Assembly: GCA_002279825.1 (NCBI GenBank)
Contig: NCCV01000004.1
Coordinates: forward strand, 1-64,000
Origin: Sphingomonadales bacterium 12-68-11
Lineage (GTDB): Bacteria > Pseudomonadota > Alphaproteobacteria > Sphingomonadales > Sphingomonadaceae
Direction of reading: 5' to 3'
Length of the DNA: 64,000 bases
In this document: positions 24,772 through 32,917 of the stretch, one piece after another
How positions within the stretch are numbered: position 1 is the stretch's first letter
Layout of the letters: each line of letters starts with the position of its first letter
Made by a program: the position numbers and the translations under genes
The notes under the pieces: model-generated
The model's database searches: none
What the model saw: the letters and a program-made list of their open reading frames with translations, nothing else
What the model was told of the DNA's origin: nothing

Positions 24772-25836
24772 ATGCCGGTGGCAAAGAGAACGGGTGCGGA
24801 CGGGATTGATGCGCCGGCCAAGCCGCAAAACATCCAGGACCTGGCCGCTATCGCCGGCGTTTCGGCCGCTACCGTCTCGCGCGCTCTGACCGGCGCCGGC
24901 AAGGTCTCCGCCCGCACGCGCGAGCGGATACGCAAGCTGGCCGACGATTTCGGGTTTCAGCCCAGCACCATGGCGCGCAATCTGCGCACCGGCCGGACCG
25001 GCACCGTGGGCGTGGTTTTCCCGCTCGGGCACGAGCAGACCCAGCACATCTCCGACCCGTTCTTCATGACGCTCCTCGGCCACATTGCCGATCGTCTGGC
25101 CGACCGGGGGTACGATCTCCTGCTCAGCCGGGTGGTCCCGCGCGACCCCGCCTGGCTCGATCGGCTGGTCGCCGCGGGGCGGGTCGACGGCATGCTGATC
25201 ATCGGGCAGTCGAACCAGGCCGCCGTGCTCGACCGGGTCTCGCAGAGTTACCGCCCGATGGTCGTGTGGGGCGCGCAGATCGATGGGCAGACGATGTGCT
25301 CGGTCGGGAGCGACAACCGGCTCGGCGGGCGCATGGCGACCGAGCATTTGCTCGCGCTCGGTTGCCGCAAGCTGGCGTTCTTCGGCGATCCGGCAGTTCC
25401 CGAGGTCGAGCAGCGGCTGGCCGGGTTCCGCGATGCGCTGCGCGAGGCCGGCAAAGGCGCGATCGGCGCCATGCTGCCAGTCCATTTCGTCCCCGAGCTC
25501 GCGTTCGAGGCAATCTCCGGCTTTGTCGACATGGCCGAAAGCGTCGACGGGGTGTTCGCGACCTCCGACACCATCGGCATGATGGCGATCCAGGCCTTGG
25601 CCGAGCGCGGCCGCAACGTGCCGGGGGACGTGAAAGTGATCGGTTTCGACGATCTCGAAATCGCGCGGCGCACCCTGCCGCCGCTCAGTTCGATCCGTCA
25701 GGATCTGGAAGCCGGGGCGGAGGCGATGGTCGACCTTCTGTTTCGCCGGATGAAGGGCGAGAACACCCGCTCCGTGATGTTGAAGCCAAGCCTGGCCGTG
25801 CGCGGATCGACCGAGAAATCCTCCGAGCCCGCCTGA
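24772..25836 (+). CDS. LacI-family transcriptional regulator
   Basis: A 354-residue repressor with the LacI helix-turn-helix at about 19-75 (NIQDLAAIAGVSAATVSRAL, then RIRKLADDFGFQPSTMARNL) and a periplasmic-binding-protein-like effector domain (VGVVFPLGHEQTQ, SVGSDNRLGGRMATEHLLAL, GVFATSDTIGMMAIQ, KVIGFDDLEIARR). The VSRAL recognition helix and hinge are conserved, fitting a palindrome with central CG. I infer that it controls the sites at 19738, 24640, 25951, 26028 and 29219, with a sugar as inducer. The start ATG 24772 has a GGAG at 24764; upstream in-frame codons give no family sequence. Confidence 0.9.
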   Translation: MPVAKRTGADGIDAPAKPQNIQDLAAIAGVSAATVSRALTGAGKVSARTRERIRKLADDFGFQPSTMARNLRTGRTGTVGVVFPLGHEQTQHISDPFFMTLLGHIADRLADRGYDLLLSRVVPRDPAWLDRLVAAGRVDGMLIIGQSNQAAVLDRVSQSYRPMVVWGAQIDGQTMCSVGSDNRLGGRMATEHLLALGCRKLAFFGDPAVPEVEQRLAGFRDALREAGKGAIGAMLPVHFVPELAFEAISGFVDMAESVDGVFATSDTIGMMAIQALAERGRNVPGDVKVIGFDDLEIARRTLPPLSSIRQDLEAGAEAMVDLLFRRMKGENTRSVMLKPSLAVRGSTEKSSEPA

Positions 25837-25950
25837 AGGGGGCGCGGCGTTCGGCCCGCCCAGCCTTCGTCGCATACCCTCTGAAATTGCCGGCTGAGTA
25901 AGGCCACGGGTGCGCGCCGCTCCCGGCCGAGGACGATTTTCAGATGTAGG

Positions 25951-25962
25951 GCAATCGATTGT
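25951..25962. promoter_or_regulatory. Putative LacI-family operator, upstream site
   Basis: GCAATCGATTGT, one base off the palindrome, sits 10 bases upstream of the TTGACA of the receptor promoter. Its centre is 77 bp from that of the site at 26028, so the pair brackets the promoter. Confidence 0.6.
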
Positions 25963-25972
25963 GCAATTTGCA

Positions 25973-26002
25973 TTGACACTGCCCCGTGATCCGAGGAATC
26001 AA
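25973..26002 (+). promoter_or_regulatory. Candidate promoter of the TonB-dependent receptor gene
   Basis: A perfect TTGACA (25973-25978) is followed after 18 bases by the weak -10 candidate AATCAA (25997-26002). Transcription would begin near 26009, leaving a leader that contains the downstream operator at 26028. Confidence 0.45.
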
Positions 26003-26027
26003 GCGTAACGACCCACAATCAAGGTGG

Positions 26028-26039
26028 GCAATCGTTTGA
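26028..26039. promoter_or_regulatory. Putative LacI-family operator, downstream site
   Basis: GCAATCGTTTGA matches the GCAATCGTTTGC form seen at 29219 in 11 of 12 positions. It lies just 3 bases before the GGGAG ribosome site of the receptor gene, a position where bound repressor would block elongation. Confidence 0.55.
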
Positions 26040-26053
26040 AGTGGGAGATGAGC

Positions 26054-28183
26054 ATGAGGCATCTGCGGCACGCTGCGGCGGCATGGGCGATCGCATCCGG
26101 GCTCGTGGCGGGAACCGCCCATGCCCAATCGGCCGAGCAGGCCGCCAGCGCTTCCAATGAAGACGACGAGGACTCGCGAGCAGGCGGCAGCGGCGAGATC
26201 GTCGTGACCGCGCAGAAATCCGGTGCGCAGTCGCTGCAGCAGGTCCCCCTGGCGATCCAGGCGTTCAGTGGCGAGGAGCTTAAAGAGCGCAACATCACCA
26301 CCATCGGCGATCTCGTCTCGAGCGTCCCGGGCGCGCAGGAGGGCTTCCGCCAGTCCAACGGATCGCGGTTCTACAACTTGCGCGGCAACGTGACCCAGAA
26401 CGGCGACTCGCCGATCGGCTACTACCTCGACGATACCCCTTTCATCGTGACCAACTTCGGCATCGCGCCGCCGGTACGCTTCATCGACATGGAGCGGGTA
26501 GAGGTTTTGCGCGGCCCGCAGGGCACGCTGTATGGCCAAGGCTCGTCGGGCGGTGTCTTCATCTTCCACACCCGCGATCCGGACCTCGACAGCGTTGAGT
26601 ATGTTGTGGAGGCGGAAACGTCCAACACGCGCGGCGCGGACGGCTGGAATTATGGCGCCGCCGGCGCGGTCTCGGTCCCGCTGGTGCGGGATCTCCTGGC
26701 CGTGCGCGTCAGCGGCGGGTTTTCGCGCGATGCCGGGTGGGCCGACGCGTATTTCGGTCCGTTCGACGGGACGCCTGACCAGACCGGCGTGAACGGGGCG
26801 AAGAACGACGACATTCGGGCGGTCGTGCTGTTCCGCCCATGGGACAACGTCAACATTCGCGGTCAATACTGGAAGTTTCGCCCGCGCCAGGACTTTACCG
26901 GCTTCACGGCATCGGTCGATCCGCCCTACTTCCAGAATACCGCCGGACAGGACGGCTTCTCGAACGGGGACTTCACCCTGTGGAGCCTGACCGCCGACGT
27001 GGACTTCGACGGGTTTACCGTCACCAGCGCGACTAGCCACTTGGAAGGCGAATTCGGGATCAACATTCCGCTCTCGCCCTCGGGCTCGTTCTCGAGCCAG
27101 TTCCTGCCCAAGATGTTCGCGCAGGAACTTCGGGTGAACTCGAACGGCTCGAGCCCGCTGCACTGGGTGGTCGGCGCCGCCTATCAGGACGGGCAGGGCC
27201 CGCAGGTCAATGCGCTGACACTGCCGGGCGTGAACATCAACGCCGACAACAACACCCTGACCGAGAACTGGGCGGTGTTCGGCGAAGTGAGCTATGACCT
27301 GTTCGACGGCAAGCTGGTGCCGCTAGTCGGGCTGAGGACCTATCACGACGACCGGTCCTTCCAGGACGGCACCGGGACTGTGCCGACCAAGACCAGCGTC
27401 GAGACCTGGCGCGTCAACCTCTCCTATCTCCCGACCGACAATCTGACGATGTTCGTCTCGGCGGCCACGGGCTTCCGTCCGGGGATCGTGCAATCGCGGG
27501 TGCAGGTCCAGTCGCTCGAGCTGGCGGGCGTTCCCGCGACGGTCGCGCTCAGCCCGGAATCCTCGACCAACTACGAGCTTGGGATCAAGTGGCGCAATCC
27601 CGGCCGCACGCTGTCGGTGGGGCTGAACCTCTACCAGCTCGAATACACCAATCTCCAGACCTCGGTTACCGGGGGGATCAACGGAGTGAACGGGTTCGCC
27701 AACTTCGGCGATGCCACCACCAAGGGCGTCGATCTCGAAGTGCGTTGGGAACCGCCGATCGACGGCTTGAACCTCGGGTTCGTAGGCAACTTCAACGACA
27801 GCAAGTACGATACCGTCAACCAGGTGATCGCGGCGACCCAGCCGCTCCTGCGGCCCGGCGCGCGCTTGCTCAACACGCTCGACAGCAACTATCGCGTCGA
27901 TCTGAATTATAACCGGGATATCGTCGACGGCCTCGAAGGCTTCGGCAACATCTCGCTCAGCCACAGCGGCGACCGGTTGCAGGCCAGCGGCATAACCGCG
28001 CAACCCTATGACCTCGTGAACCTGACGTTCGGCGTTCGCCAGGACCGTTGGGAAGTCGCGGTGATCGGCAACAACCTGACCGACGAGCGCGGACCGACGT
28101 TCGTGGGCACGACCGGTCCGTTGTCGGGCTCGGGCCCGACGCCGCGAACGCTCGGTATCCGCTTCCGGCTGTTCAGCATGTAA
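26054..28183 (+). CDS. TonB-dependent receptor
   Basis: A 709-residue outer-membrane importer. A signal peptide ends at AHAQ, the TonB box region is EIVVTAQK, the plug domain follows (VPLAIQAFSGEELKERNITT; VEVLRGPQGTLYGQGSSGG), and the C-terminal barrel ends in LGIRFRLFSM. ATG 26054 has GGGAG 6 bases upstream; the in-frame ATG at 26048 abuts that site and is less likely. Two LacI-type palindromes flank its promoter, so it should import the sugar or acyl sugar handled by this locus. It lies next to the regulator gene and convergent with the SGNH hydrolase. Confidence 0.92.
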   Translation: MRHLRHAAAAWAIASGLVAGTAHAQSAEQAASASNEDDEDSRAGGSGEIVVTAQKSGAQSLQQVPLAIQAFSGEELKERNITTIGDLVSSVPGAQEGFRQSNGSRFYNLRGNVTQNGDSPIGYYLDDTPFIVTNFGIAPPVRFIDMERVEVLRGPQGTLYGQGSSGGVFIFHTRDPDLDSVEYVVEAETSNTRGADGWNYGAAGAVSVPLVRDLLAVRVSGGFSRDAGWADAYFGPFDGTPDQTGVNGAKNDDIRAVVLFRPWDNVNIRGQYWKFRPRQDFTGFTASVDPPYFQNTAGQDGFSNGDFTLWSLTADVDFDGFTVTSATSHLEGEFGINIPLSPSGSFSSQFLPKMFAQELRVNSNGSSPLHWVVGAAYQDGQGPQVNALTLPGVNINADNNTLTENWAVFGEVSYDLFDGKLVPLVGLRTYHDDRSFQDGTGTVPTKTSVETWRVNLSYLPTDNLTMFVSAATGFRPGIVQSRVQVQSLELAGVPATVALSPESSTNYELGIKWRNPGRTLSVGLNLYQLEYTNLQTSVTGGINGVNGFANFGDATTKGVDLEVRWEPPIDGLNLGFVGNFNDSKYDTVNQVIAATQPLLRPGARLLNTLDSNYRVDLNYNRDIVDGLEGFGNISLSHSGDRLQASGITAQPYDLVNLTFGVRQDRWEVAVIGNNLTDERGPTFVGTTGPLSGSGPTPRTLGIRFRLFSM

Positions 28184-28213
28184 GACGCGCCGGCTGGCGC
28201 GGCGCCTCGGGGC

Positions 28214-29164
28214 CTATGGGTCCTGGCGCGCCCGGCCGGCCGGCGGCGCCGCCAGCGCGCGGGCGATCGCGGCCTGCGCCAGTGGCCGCATCGCCGCATA
28301 GCCGGCGCGCGTCGGATGGACTCCGTCGTTGGCCAGCCGCGGATCGAACGCACCATCGGGCAGCGCCAGCGGGGTGTAGTAATCGACGAAGATCGCACCG
28401 TGCTGCGCTGCCAGTGCCGCGAGCCGCCGGTTAAGCTGGCGGACGACCGGGCGCACATCGAAGTCGGGGCGCGGCAGGAGCCGGGACATCGGCGGGATCG
28501 CCGCCAGTACCACGGCAATGTCATTGGCTTCGGCCATGTCCAACATCGCGCGGATATTGGCGGCGAACTCCTCTTCCGTGACGGGTCCGGTCGCTCCGCC
28601 GATGTCGTTCGTGCCGGCCATGATGTGCACCGCGCGCGGCTTTAGCGCGACGACGTCCTGCTGGAACCGCGCCACCATCTGGCTGCTGCTCTGGCCGCTG
28701 ATCCCACGCCCCGCGGCATTGCCGGTGGCGAAGAATTCGGGGTCGGCTAGGATCCAGCCCTCGGTGATGGAATCGCCCATGAACACCACGGCGGGCCGCG
28801 TGCCGGACGAAGCGAGGTCGGCGTTGGCATCGCGATACCGGCACAGGAAGGGCCAGTCGTTTGCCCGCTGCTCGGCCTGGCGGGCCCGAAATTCCGCGCC
28901 GACGGGACTGTCGGAATTGAAGAACCGGGCCGCCTGGGCCGACATCTCATCCAGGTCGCGCGGCCGCGTCTCGAATTGCGCGGCTTGCTGTTCGGCGCTG
29001 GGCGGCACTGGGAGCGGACACTGGATCGTCGTGCCGTTCACCGCCGGGAAGGCACGGCCCATAGCCGGCGGGCCTGCGGGAGCGCCAGCTTGCGCGGCGA
29101 GCGGGCCGGCCCAGGTCGCCACAAAGGCGCAGAACGCAGCAAGCAGCGGCCCAGTGTGCGACAC
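28214..29164 (-). CDS. Exported SGNH/GDSL hydrolase
   Basis: A 316-residue esterase. After a signal peptide (ending PLAAQ) and a linker of about 90 residues comes an SGNH domain with block I VFMGDSITEGW (nucleophile Ser), block II Gly in GISGQSS, block III AGTNDIGG and block V NDGVHPT with the Asp and His of the triad. Such enzymes remove acetyl or longer acyl groups from sugars. GTG 29164 follows GGGAG with 8 bases between. It is divergent from a second SGNH gene, and the palindrome at 29219 lies between them. Confidence 0.88.
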   Translation of the reverse strand: MSHTGPLLAAFCAFVATWAGPLAAQAGAPAGPPAMGRAFPAVNGTTIQCPLPVPPSAEQQAAQFETRPRDLDEMSAQAARFFNSDSPVGAEFRARQAEQRANDWPFLCRYRDANADLASSGTRPAVVFMGDSITEGWILADPEFFATGNAAGRGISGQSSSQMVARFQQDVVALKPRAVHIMAGTNDIGGATGPVTEEEFAANIRAMLDMAEANDIAVVLAAIPPMSRLLPRPDFDVRPVVRQLNRRLAALAAQHGAIFVDYYTPLALPDGAFDPRLANDGVHPTRAGYAAMRPLAQAAIARALAAPPAGRARQDP

Positions 29165-29218
29165 GTCTTACTCTCCCAGCCGCGTTTCCGGCAGCATAGC
29201 CGAACGCGCTTCGCGAGG

Positions 29219-29230
29219 GCAATCGTTTGC
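29219..29230. promoter_or_regulatory. Putative LacI-family operator
   Basis: GCAATCGTTTGC lies 54 bases from each start codon in the divergent gap between the two SGNH hydrolase genes. It deviates from the perfect palindrome at one position. Confidence 0.65.
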
Positions 29231-29284
29231 ATCGAGTCGGCCCCGCGGTTAGCTTGGCGCCAAAGCAGAAGGGGGGGAGTGCGC

Positions 29285-30610
29285 ATGGCGACGATCTGGC
29301 GGTTGAGCGCGCTTGCGGCGATGTGGTGGGCCGCCCTGGCGGCCGTTCCGGTCGGCGCCGAACCGGGCGGCGAACGATGGATCGAGAGCTGGGGCACGGC
29401 TTTGCCGCTGCAGCCGCCACCCCCGCCGCCGGCATTCCGCCCCCCTGATGCGCCTGCCAGGCCGGCTGCCCCTCAAGCTGCACTCGCGCGCCCGCCGCAG
29501 CCCGCATCGCCGTTCGTACCGTTCCCTGCCACGCTGCATGATCAGACCGTGCGCATGGTGTTGCGCACGAGTGTCGGCGGTGATCGATTCCGGCTCGAGT
29601 TCGCCAACGCCAACGGCGCTCAGGTGGTAGAACTGGGCGCGGTCCATGCCGGCCTGGCCGGAGAGAACGGGTCAGTCGCTGCCGGCAGCGATCGTGCCGT
29701 GACGTTCGGCGGCAAGCCCACGCTGACCTTACAGCCGGGTGCCCGGGTGTTCAGCGATCCGATCGACCTGAGGCTGGCGCCGCTATCGCGAGTGGCCGTG
29801 TCGATCTATCTGCCGGTCGCGACTCCGGCCACGACGGTCGATGCCCTCGGCTTGATGCCCGCCTTTATCGCTGCGGGAGACCAGACCGGCGCGCCTCGAT
29901 TGTCGGGCCCGCAGGCGGTTTCATCCTTTTTCTGGCTGCGCGGGCTGAGCGTGCCTGCCGCCGACGCCGCGGCGGGCACGATCGTGACGCTGGGCGATTC
30001 GATCACCGAAGGATATGCGACCACCGCGGGTGCCAACCGGGCGTGGCCGGACTTGCTGGCGCAGCGCCTCCAGGCCGATCCCGACCTGGCGCATTGGGGT
30101 GTCGTCAATGTCGGCATATCCGGCAACCGTGTGCTGCGGCCGGGCGTCGGGGATGCAGCGCTGGCGCGTTTTTCCGAAGACGTGCTGACCCGCCCCGGGG
30201 TGAAATGGGTGCTGATCCTGGAAGGGATCAACGACATCAACATGGCCATCATGCCGGGCATGCCCGACAGTGAGGATGTCACCGCGTCCGCGCTGATCGC
30301 CGCGTTCGACCAGTTGATCGATCGCGCGCATTTGCACGGCATCCGCGTCGCCGGCGGAACCCTTCTACCCACCAAGGGCTTGCCGTTCTATTCGGCCGAG
30401 GGCGAAGCCCTGCGCCAGGAGCTGAACACCTGGATCAGGACCAGCGGCCGTTTCGACAGGGTGATCGATTTCGAGGCCGCGACCCGCGATCCGGCGGATC
30501 CGTTGCGGCTGCGCCCGGACTTCGATCCGGGCGATCACGTCCATCCCAACGACGCGGGCAACCAGGCGATGGCCGATGCCTTCGATCTGGCCTGGCTGAA
30601 GTCAAAGTAG
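29285..30610 (+). CDS. Exported SGNH/GDSL hydrolase with proline-rich linker
   Basis: A 441-residue protein with a signal peptide (ending VGAEP), a proline/alanine-rich linker (about residues 40-78), an N-terminal beta domain (about 85-215) and a C-terminal SGNH domain: VTLGDSITEGYATT (nucleophile), GISGNRVL, EGINDINM and GDHVHPNDAGN for the Asp-His pair. This two-domain form resembles secreted acyl-sugar or rhamnogalacturonan-type acetylesterases, but the exact ester is unknown. A GGGGGGGAG site precedes ATG 29285. The gene shares a control region with the divergent SGNH gene. Confidence 0.88.
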   Translation: MATIWRLSALAAMWWAALAAVPVGAEPGGERWIESWGTALPLQPPPPPPAFRPPDAPARPAAPQAALARPPQPASPFVPFPATLHDQTVRMVLRTSVGGDRFRLEFANANGAQVVELGAVHAGLAGENGSVAAGSDRAVTFGGKPTLTLQPGARVFSDPIDLRLAPLSRVAVSIYLPVATPATTVDALGLMPAFIAAGDQTGAPRLSGPQAVSSFFWLRGLSVPAADAAAGTIVTLGDSITEGYATTAGANRAWPDLLAQRLQADPDLAHWGVVNVGISGNRVLRPGVGDAALARFSEDVLTRPGVKWVLILEGINDINMAIMPGMPDSEDVTASALIAAFDQLIDRAHLHGIRVAGGTLLPTKGLPFYSAEGEALRQELNTWIRTSGRFDRVIDFEAATRDPADPLRLRPDFDPGDHVHPNDAGNQAMADAFDLAWLKSK

Positions 30611-30871
30611 CCGCACCGGGGGGCCGTCACCAGGACGCTCGGCCCGCCAGCAGAGCCGGATGATGCGGTGTCCGAGTAGGCGCATGCGGCTCCGGCCTGG
30701 CGCTCACGTGCGGCCCGGCGCCCATCCGAATTGACCCGTCAGCCCCGCGATCGCCGGCCGTGGCAAATGATCGCGGCACGGCCCGGCAAGTCTGGACGGC
30801 CGGCGCGGAAAGGTGGCACAAGGCCAGCAAGAGGAGGCCCTGAACGGGCCCGTCAGTCTGGGAGGCTAGGA

Positions 30872-31843
30872 ATGAAGCGAAATCTCGTGATCGGCTGCGC
30901 GGCAGCGGCGGCAGCGCTACCCTTGGCGACCTTTGCTCAACAACCGGCGGCGCCGCCCTCGGACATGGCGCGCGCGATGGCCGAGGCCAACCGGGCCCCC
31001 GATACGCCGGGTGACGGGCCCTATCCCGCGGTCATGGAAATCGATCCCGCGCTGCCCGACCACGTGGTCTATCGGCCGGCCGATCTGGCCCCGTTCGCCG
31101 GCGGCAAGCTCGGCGTGTTCGCCTGGGGCAACGGCGGCTGCGCCGACGATGGCAGCAGCTCGCGCCAGCACCTCGCCCAGATCGCCTCCTACGGTTACCT
31201 GGTCATCGCGCCCGGCAAGTGGCGCAGCGGGCCCAACGCCAAAGTCACGCGCGAGCCGCCGCGTGCCGCGGCGGCGGGGCAGCGCCTGCCCCCGCCCGCG
31301 ACCACGGCGGATGACGTGCGCGAAGGGCTCGATTTCGCGCTCGCCGAGAACGTCCGTGCGGGCAGTCGCTATGCCAACCTGATCGACAAGCAGGCAGTCG
31401 CGGTGGGCGGCTTCAGCTGCGGCGGACTGCAGGCGATCTCGCTGGCGGCCGATCCGCGGATCAGCACCGTCGTGGTCATGAACAGCGGAATCTTCAACAG
31501 CACCGGTGAATCGATCGGGGGGATGACGGTCTCGAAGGACGCGCTCAAGACCTTCCACACGCCGGTGCTCTACCTGCTCGGCGGGCCGACCGACATCGCC
31601 TATCCGAACGGTACCGACGACTTCAAACGGATCGGCCATGTCCCCGTCGCGCTCGTCAATCTGCCGCACGGGCACGGCGGCACTTACGCGCAGCCGATGG
31701 GCGGCAGTGCGGCGACGATGGTGGTCGACTGGCTCGAGTGGCAGCTTCGCAACGACCGGTCGGCGGCGCGCAGCTACCTTGGCGCCAATTGCCGGCTGTG
31801 CGTCAATCCGGAGGTCGAGATCGAGCTGAAGAACTTCGACTGA
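30872..31843 (+). CDS. Exported alpha/beta hydrolase (chlorophyllase/PET-hydrolase-like outline)
   Basis: A 323-residue protein with a signal peptide (ending TFAQ, about 22) and an alpha/beta hydrolase fold: GVFAWGNGGCADDG (oxyanion side), the nucleophile in GGFSCGGLQA, an acid in GGPTDIAYPNG and a histidine in PHGHGGTY. No membrane helices beyond the signal. The fold suits esters of bulky substrates, but I cannot name one. ATG 30872 follows GGAGG. No LacI-type palindrome is seen in the 261-base gap before it, so it may not belong to the sugar regulon; that gap holds nothing else I can identify. Confidence 0.75.
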   Translation: MKRNLVIGCAAAAAALPLATFAQQPAAPPSDMARAMAEANRAPDTPGDGPYPAVMEIDPALPDHVVYRPADLAPFAGGKLGVFAWGNGGCADDGSSSRQHLAQIASYGYLVIAPGKWRSGPNAKVTREPPRAAAAGQRLPPPATTADDVREGLDFALAENVRAGSRYANLIDKQAVAVGGFSCGGLQAISLAADPRISTVVVMNSGIFNSTGESIGGMTVSKDALKTFHTPVLYLLGGPTDIAYPNGTDDFKRIGHVPVALVNLPHGHGGTYAQPMGGSAATMVVDWLEWQLRNDRSAARSYLGANCRLCVNPEVEIELKNFD

Positions 31844-31860
31844 CGCGGCATGTCGCCGCG
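31844..31860 (+). terminator. Short hairpin after the hydrolase stop codon
   Basis: CGCGGC (31844-31849) and GCCGCG (31855-31860) form a perfect 6-bp stem with a 5-base loop immediately after TGA 31841-31843. No strong T-run follows, so it may be only a weak terminator or an mRNA-end stabiliser. Confidence 0.3.
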
Positions 31861-31939
31861 TGCCTGTTCATTTGCTCGAGCCCGAGGAACAATCGCATGA
31901 CCCCTCCGCCGCCGATGCTGCGCCGCAGAGCAGGCCAAT

Positions 31940-32917
31940 ATGCCGCGCGGCCTTAGCTGGGGCGGGAGGGGCGCGGCGCGTCTGCGGCTGTGTCTCGCCG
32001 CCGGTGCGCTCGCGGCGGCGCTCGCGCCGGCCAGCGCCGCCGCCGCGGAGCCCGCGCTCTCCGGTAGCCTTCATGCCCAGCCGCTCCCCGTGCCGCCCGG
32101 CTGGACCGAGCCCAGGGTGGTCACCGAGTGCGGCGGCGCGGTGTCGATCTACAATACCACTCAGCCGCGCTACGATCTGTTCCTGCCCGCATCCGACAAG
32201 GCCAGCGGCGCTGCTGTCCTGATGTTGCCGGGCGGGGGGCTGCGAGTGCTTGGCGCCGGCGCGGCGTCCGATGCCGAGATCGAGGCGTTCCTGGCGCGCG
32301 GCATCGCGGTCATGCGCCTGGAATACCGCACCCGGCAGGTGCCCGCGCAGTCCATCCCGCGCGCCTGCCAGCCGCGGCCTGCCGGGGCGGCGGCGGCACC
32401 GCCGATGCGCTTCCCCGCGCTCGAGATCGTCAATGGCAATGCCAACCCTGCGCGCGGCGATGCCGTGCTGGCAACGGTGCTGGAACTGGCGACCGCCGAT
32501 GCACAGGCCGCGCTGCGCCTGCTCCACGCGCGCGGGGCCGAATGGAATCTCGATCCCGACCGGATCGGCGCGATCGGGGAATCGGCCGGTGGCGGCGTGG
32601 CCTTCGGCGCGCTGCTGGCGGACGCGCCCGTCGAGACCAAGCCCGATTTCCTGATCTCCATCTTCGGCCCGTCACTGCAGGACGTCCACGTGCCGGAGCC
32701 CGCACCGCCGCTGTTTCTCGTAACCGAGGCCGACCACGGGCCGGTGACCGATGGCCTGCTGGCGGTGTTCTCGATCTGGAAAGCCGCCGGCCAAAAAGTT
32801 GAGCTTCACGTCTACGAAGTGCCCAATTTCTCGATGACGATCGATCTGTGGGGCCCGCGCCTGTTCGACTGGATGGTCGAACGCGGGATCCTTGTCTCGG
32901 CTGGCGAGGCGCCGTGA
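31940..32917 (+). CDS. Exported alpha/beta hydrolase
   Basis: A 325-residue protein with a signal peptide (ending ASAAAAE, about 40) and an alpha/beta fold: LMLPGGGLRVLG as oxyanion loop, GESAGGG with the nucleophile serine, an acid in TEADHGPVTDG. The C-terminal histidine usual in this fold is not obvious (VPNFSM occupies the place), so the triad may be altered. It starts at ATG 31940 and its stop overlaps the cytochrome gene (TGATG), showing translational coupling of hydrolase and cytochrome. Confidence 0.7.
   Translation: MPRGLSWGGRGAARLRLCLAAGALAAALAPASAAAAEPALSGSLHAQPLPVPPGWTEPRVVTECGGAVSIYNTTQPRYDLFLPASDKASGAAVLMLPGGGLRVLGAGAASDAEIEAFLARGIAVMRLEYRTRQVPAQSIPRACQPRPAGAAAAPPMRFPALEIVNGNANPARGDAVLATVLELATADAQAALRLLHARGAEWNLDPDRIGAIGESAGGGVAFGALLADAPVETKPDFLISIFGPSLQDVHVPEPAPPLFLVTEADHGPVTDGLLAVFSIWKAAGQKVELHVYEVPNFSMTIDLWGPRLFDWMVERGILVSAGEAP

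Noticed and set aside
23227..25875. An 882-codon minus-strand frame through the ceramidase-like gene and the lacI-type gene
   Set aside because: The signal peptide at 24615 and the antisense position relative to the LacI gene set the start at 24615.
28187..28200. GCGCC/GGCGC hairpin between the receptor and SGNH genes as a bidirectional terminator
   Set aside because: Only a 5-bp stem and no T-run on either side; such short GC hairpins are expected by chance at this base composition.
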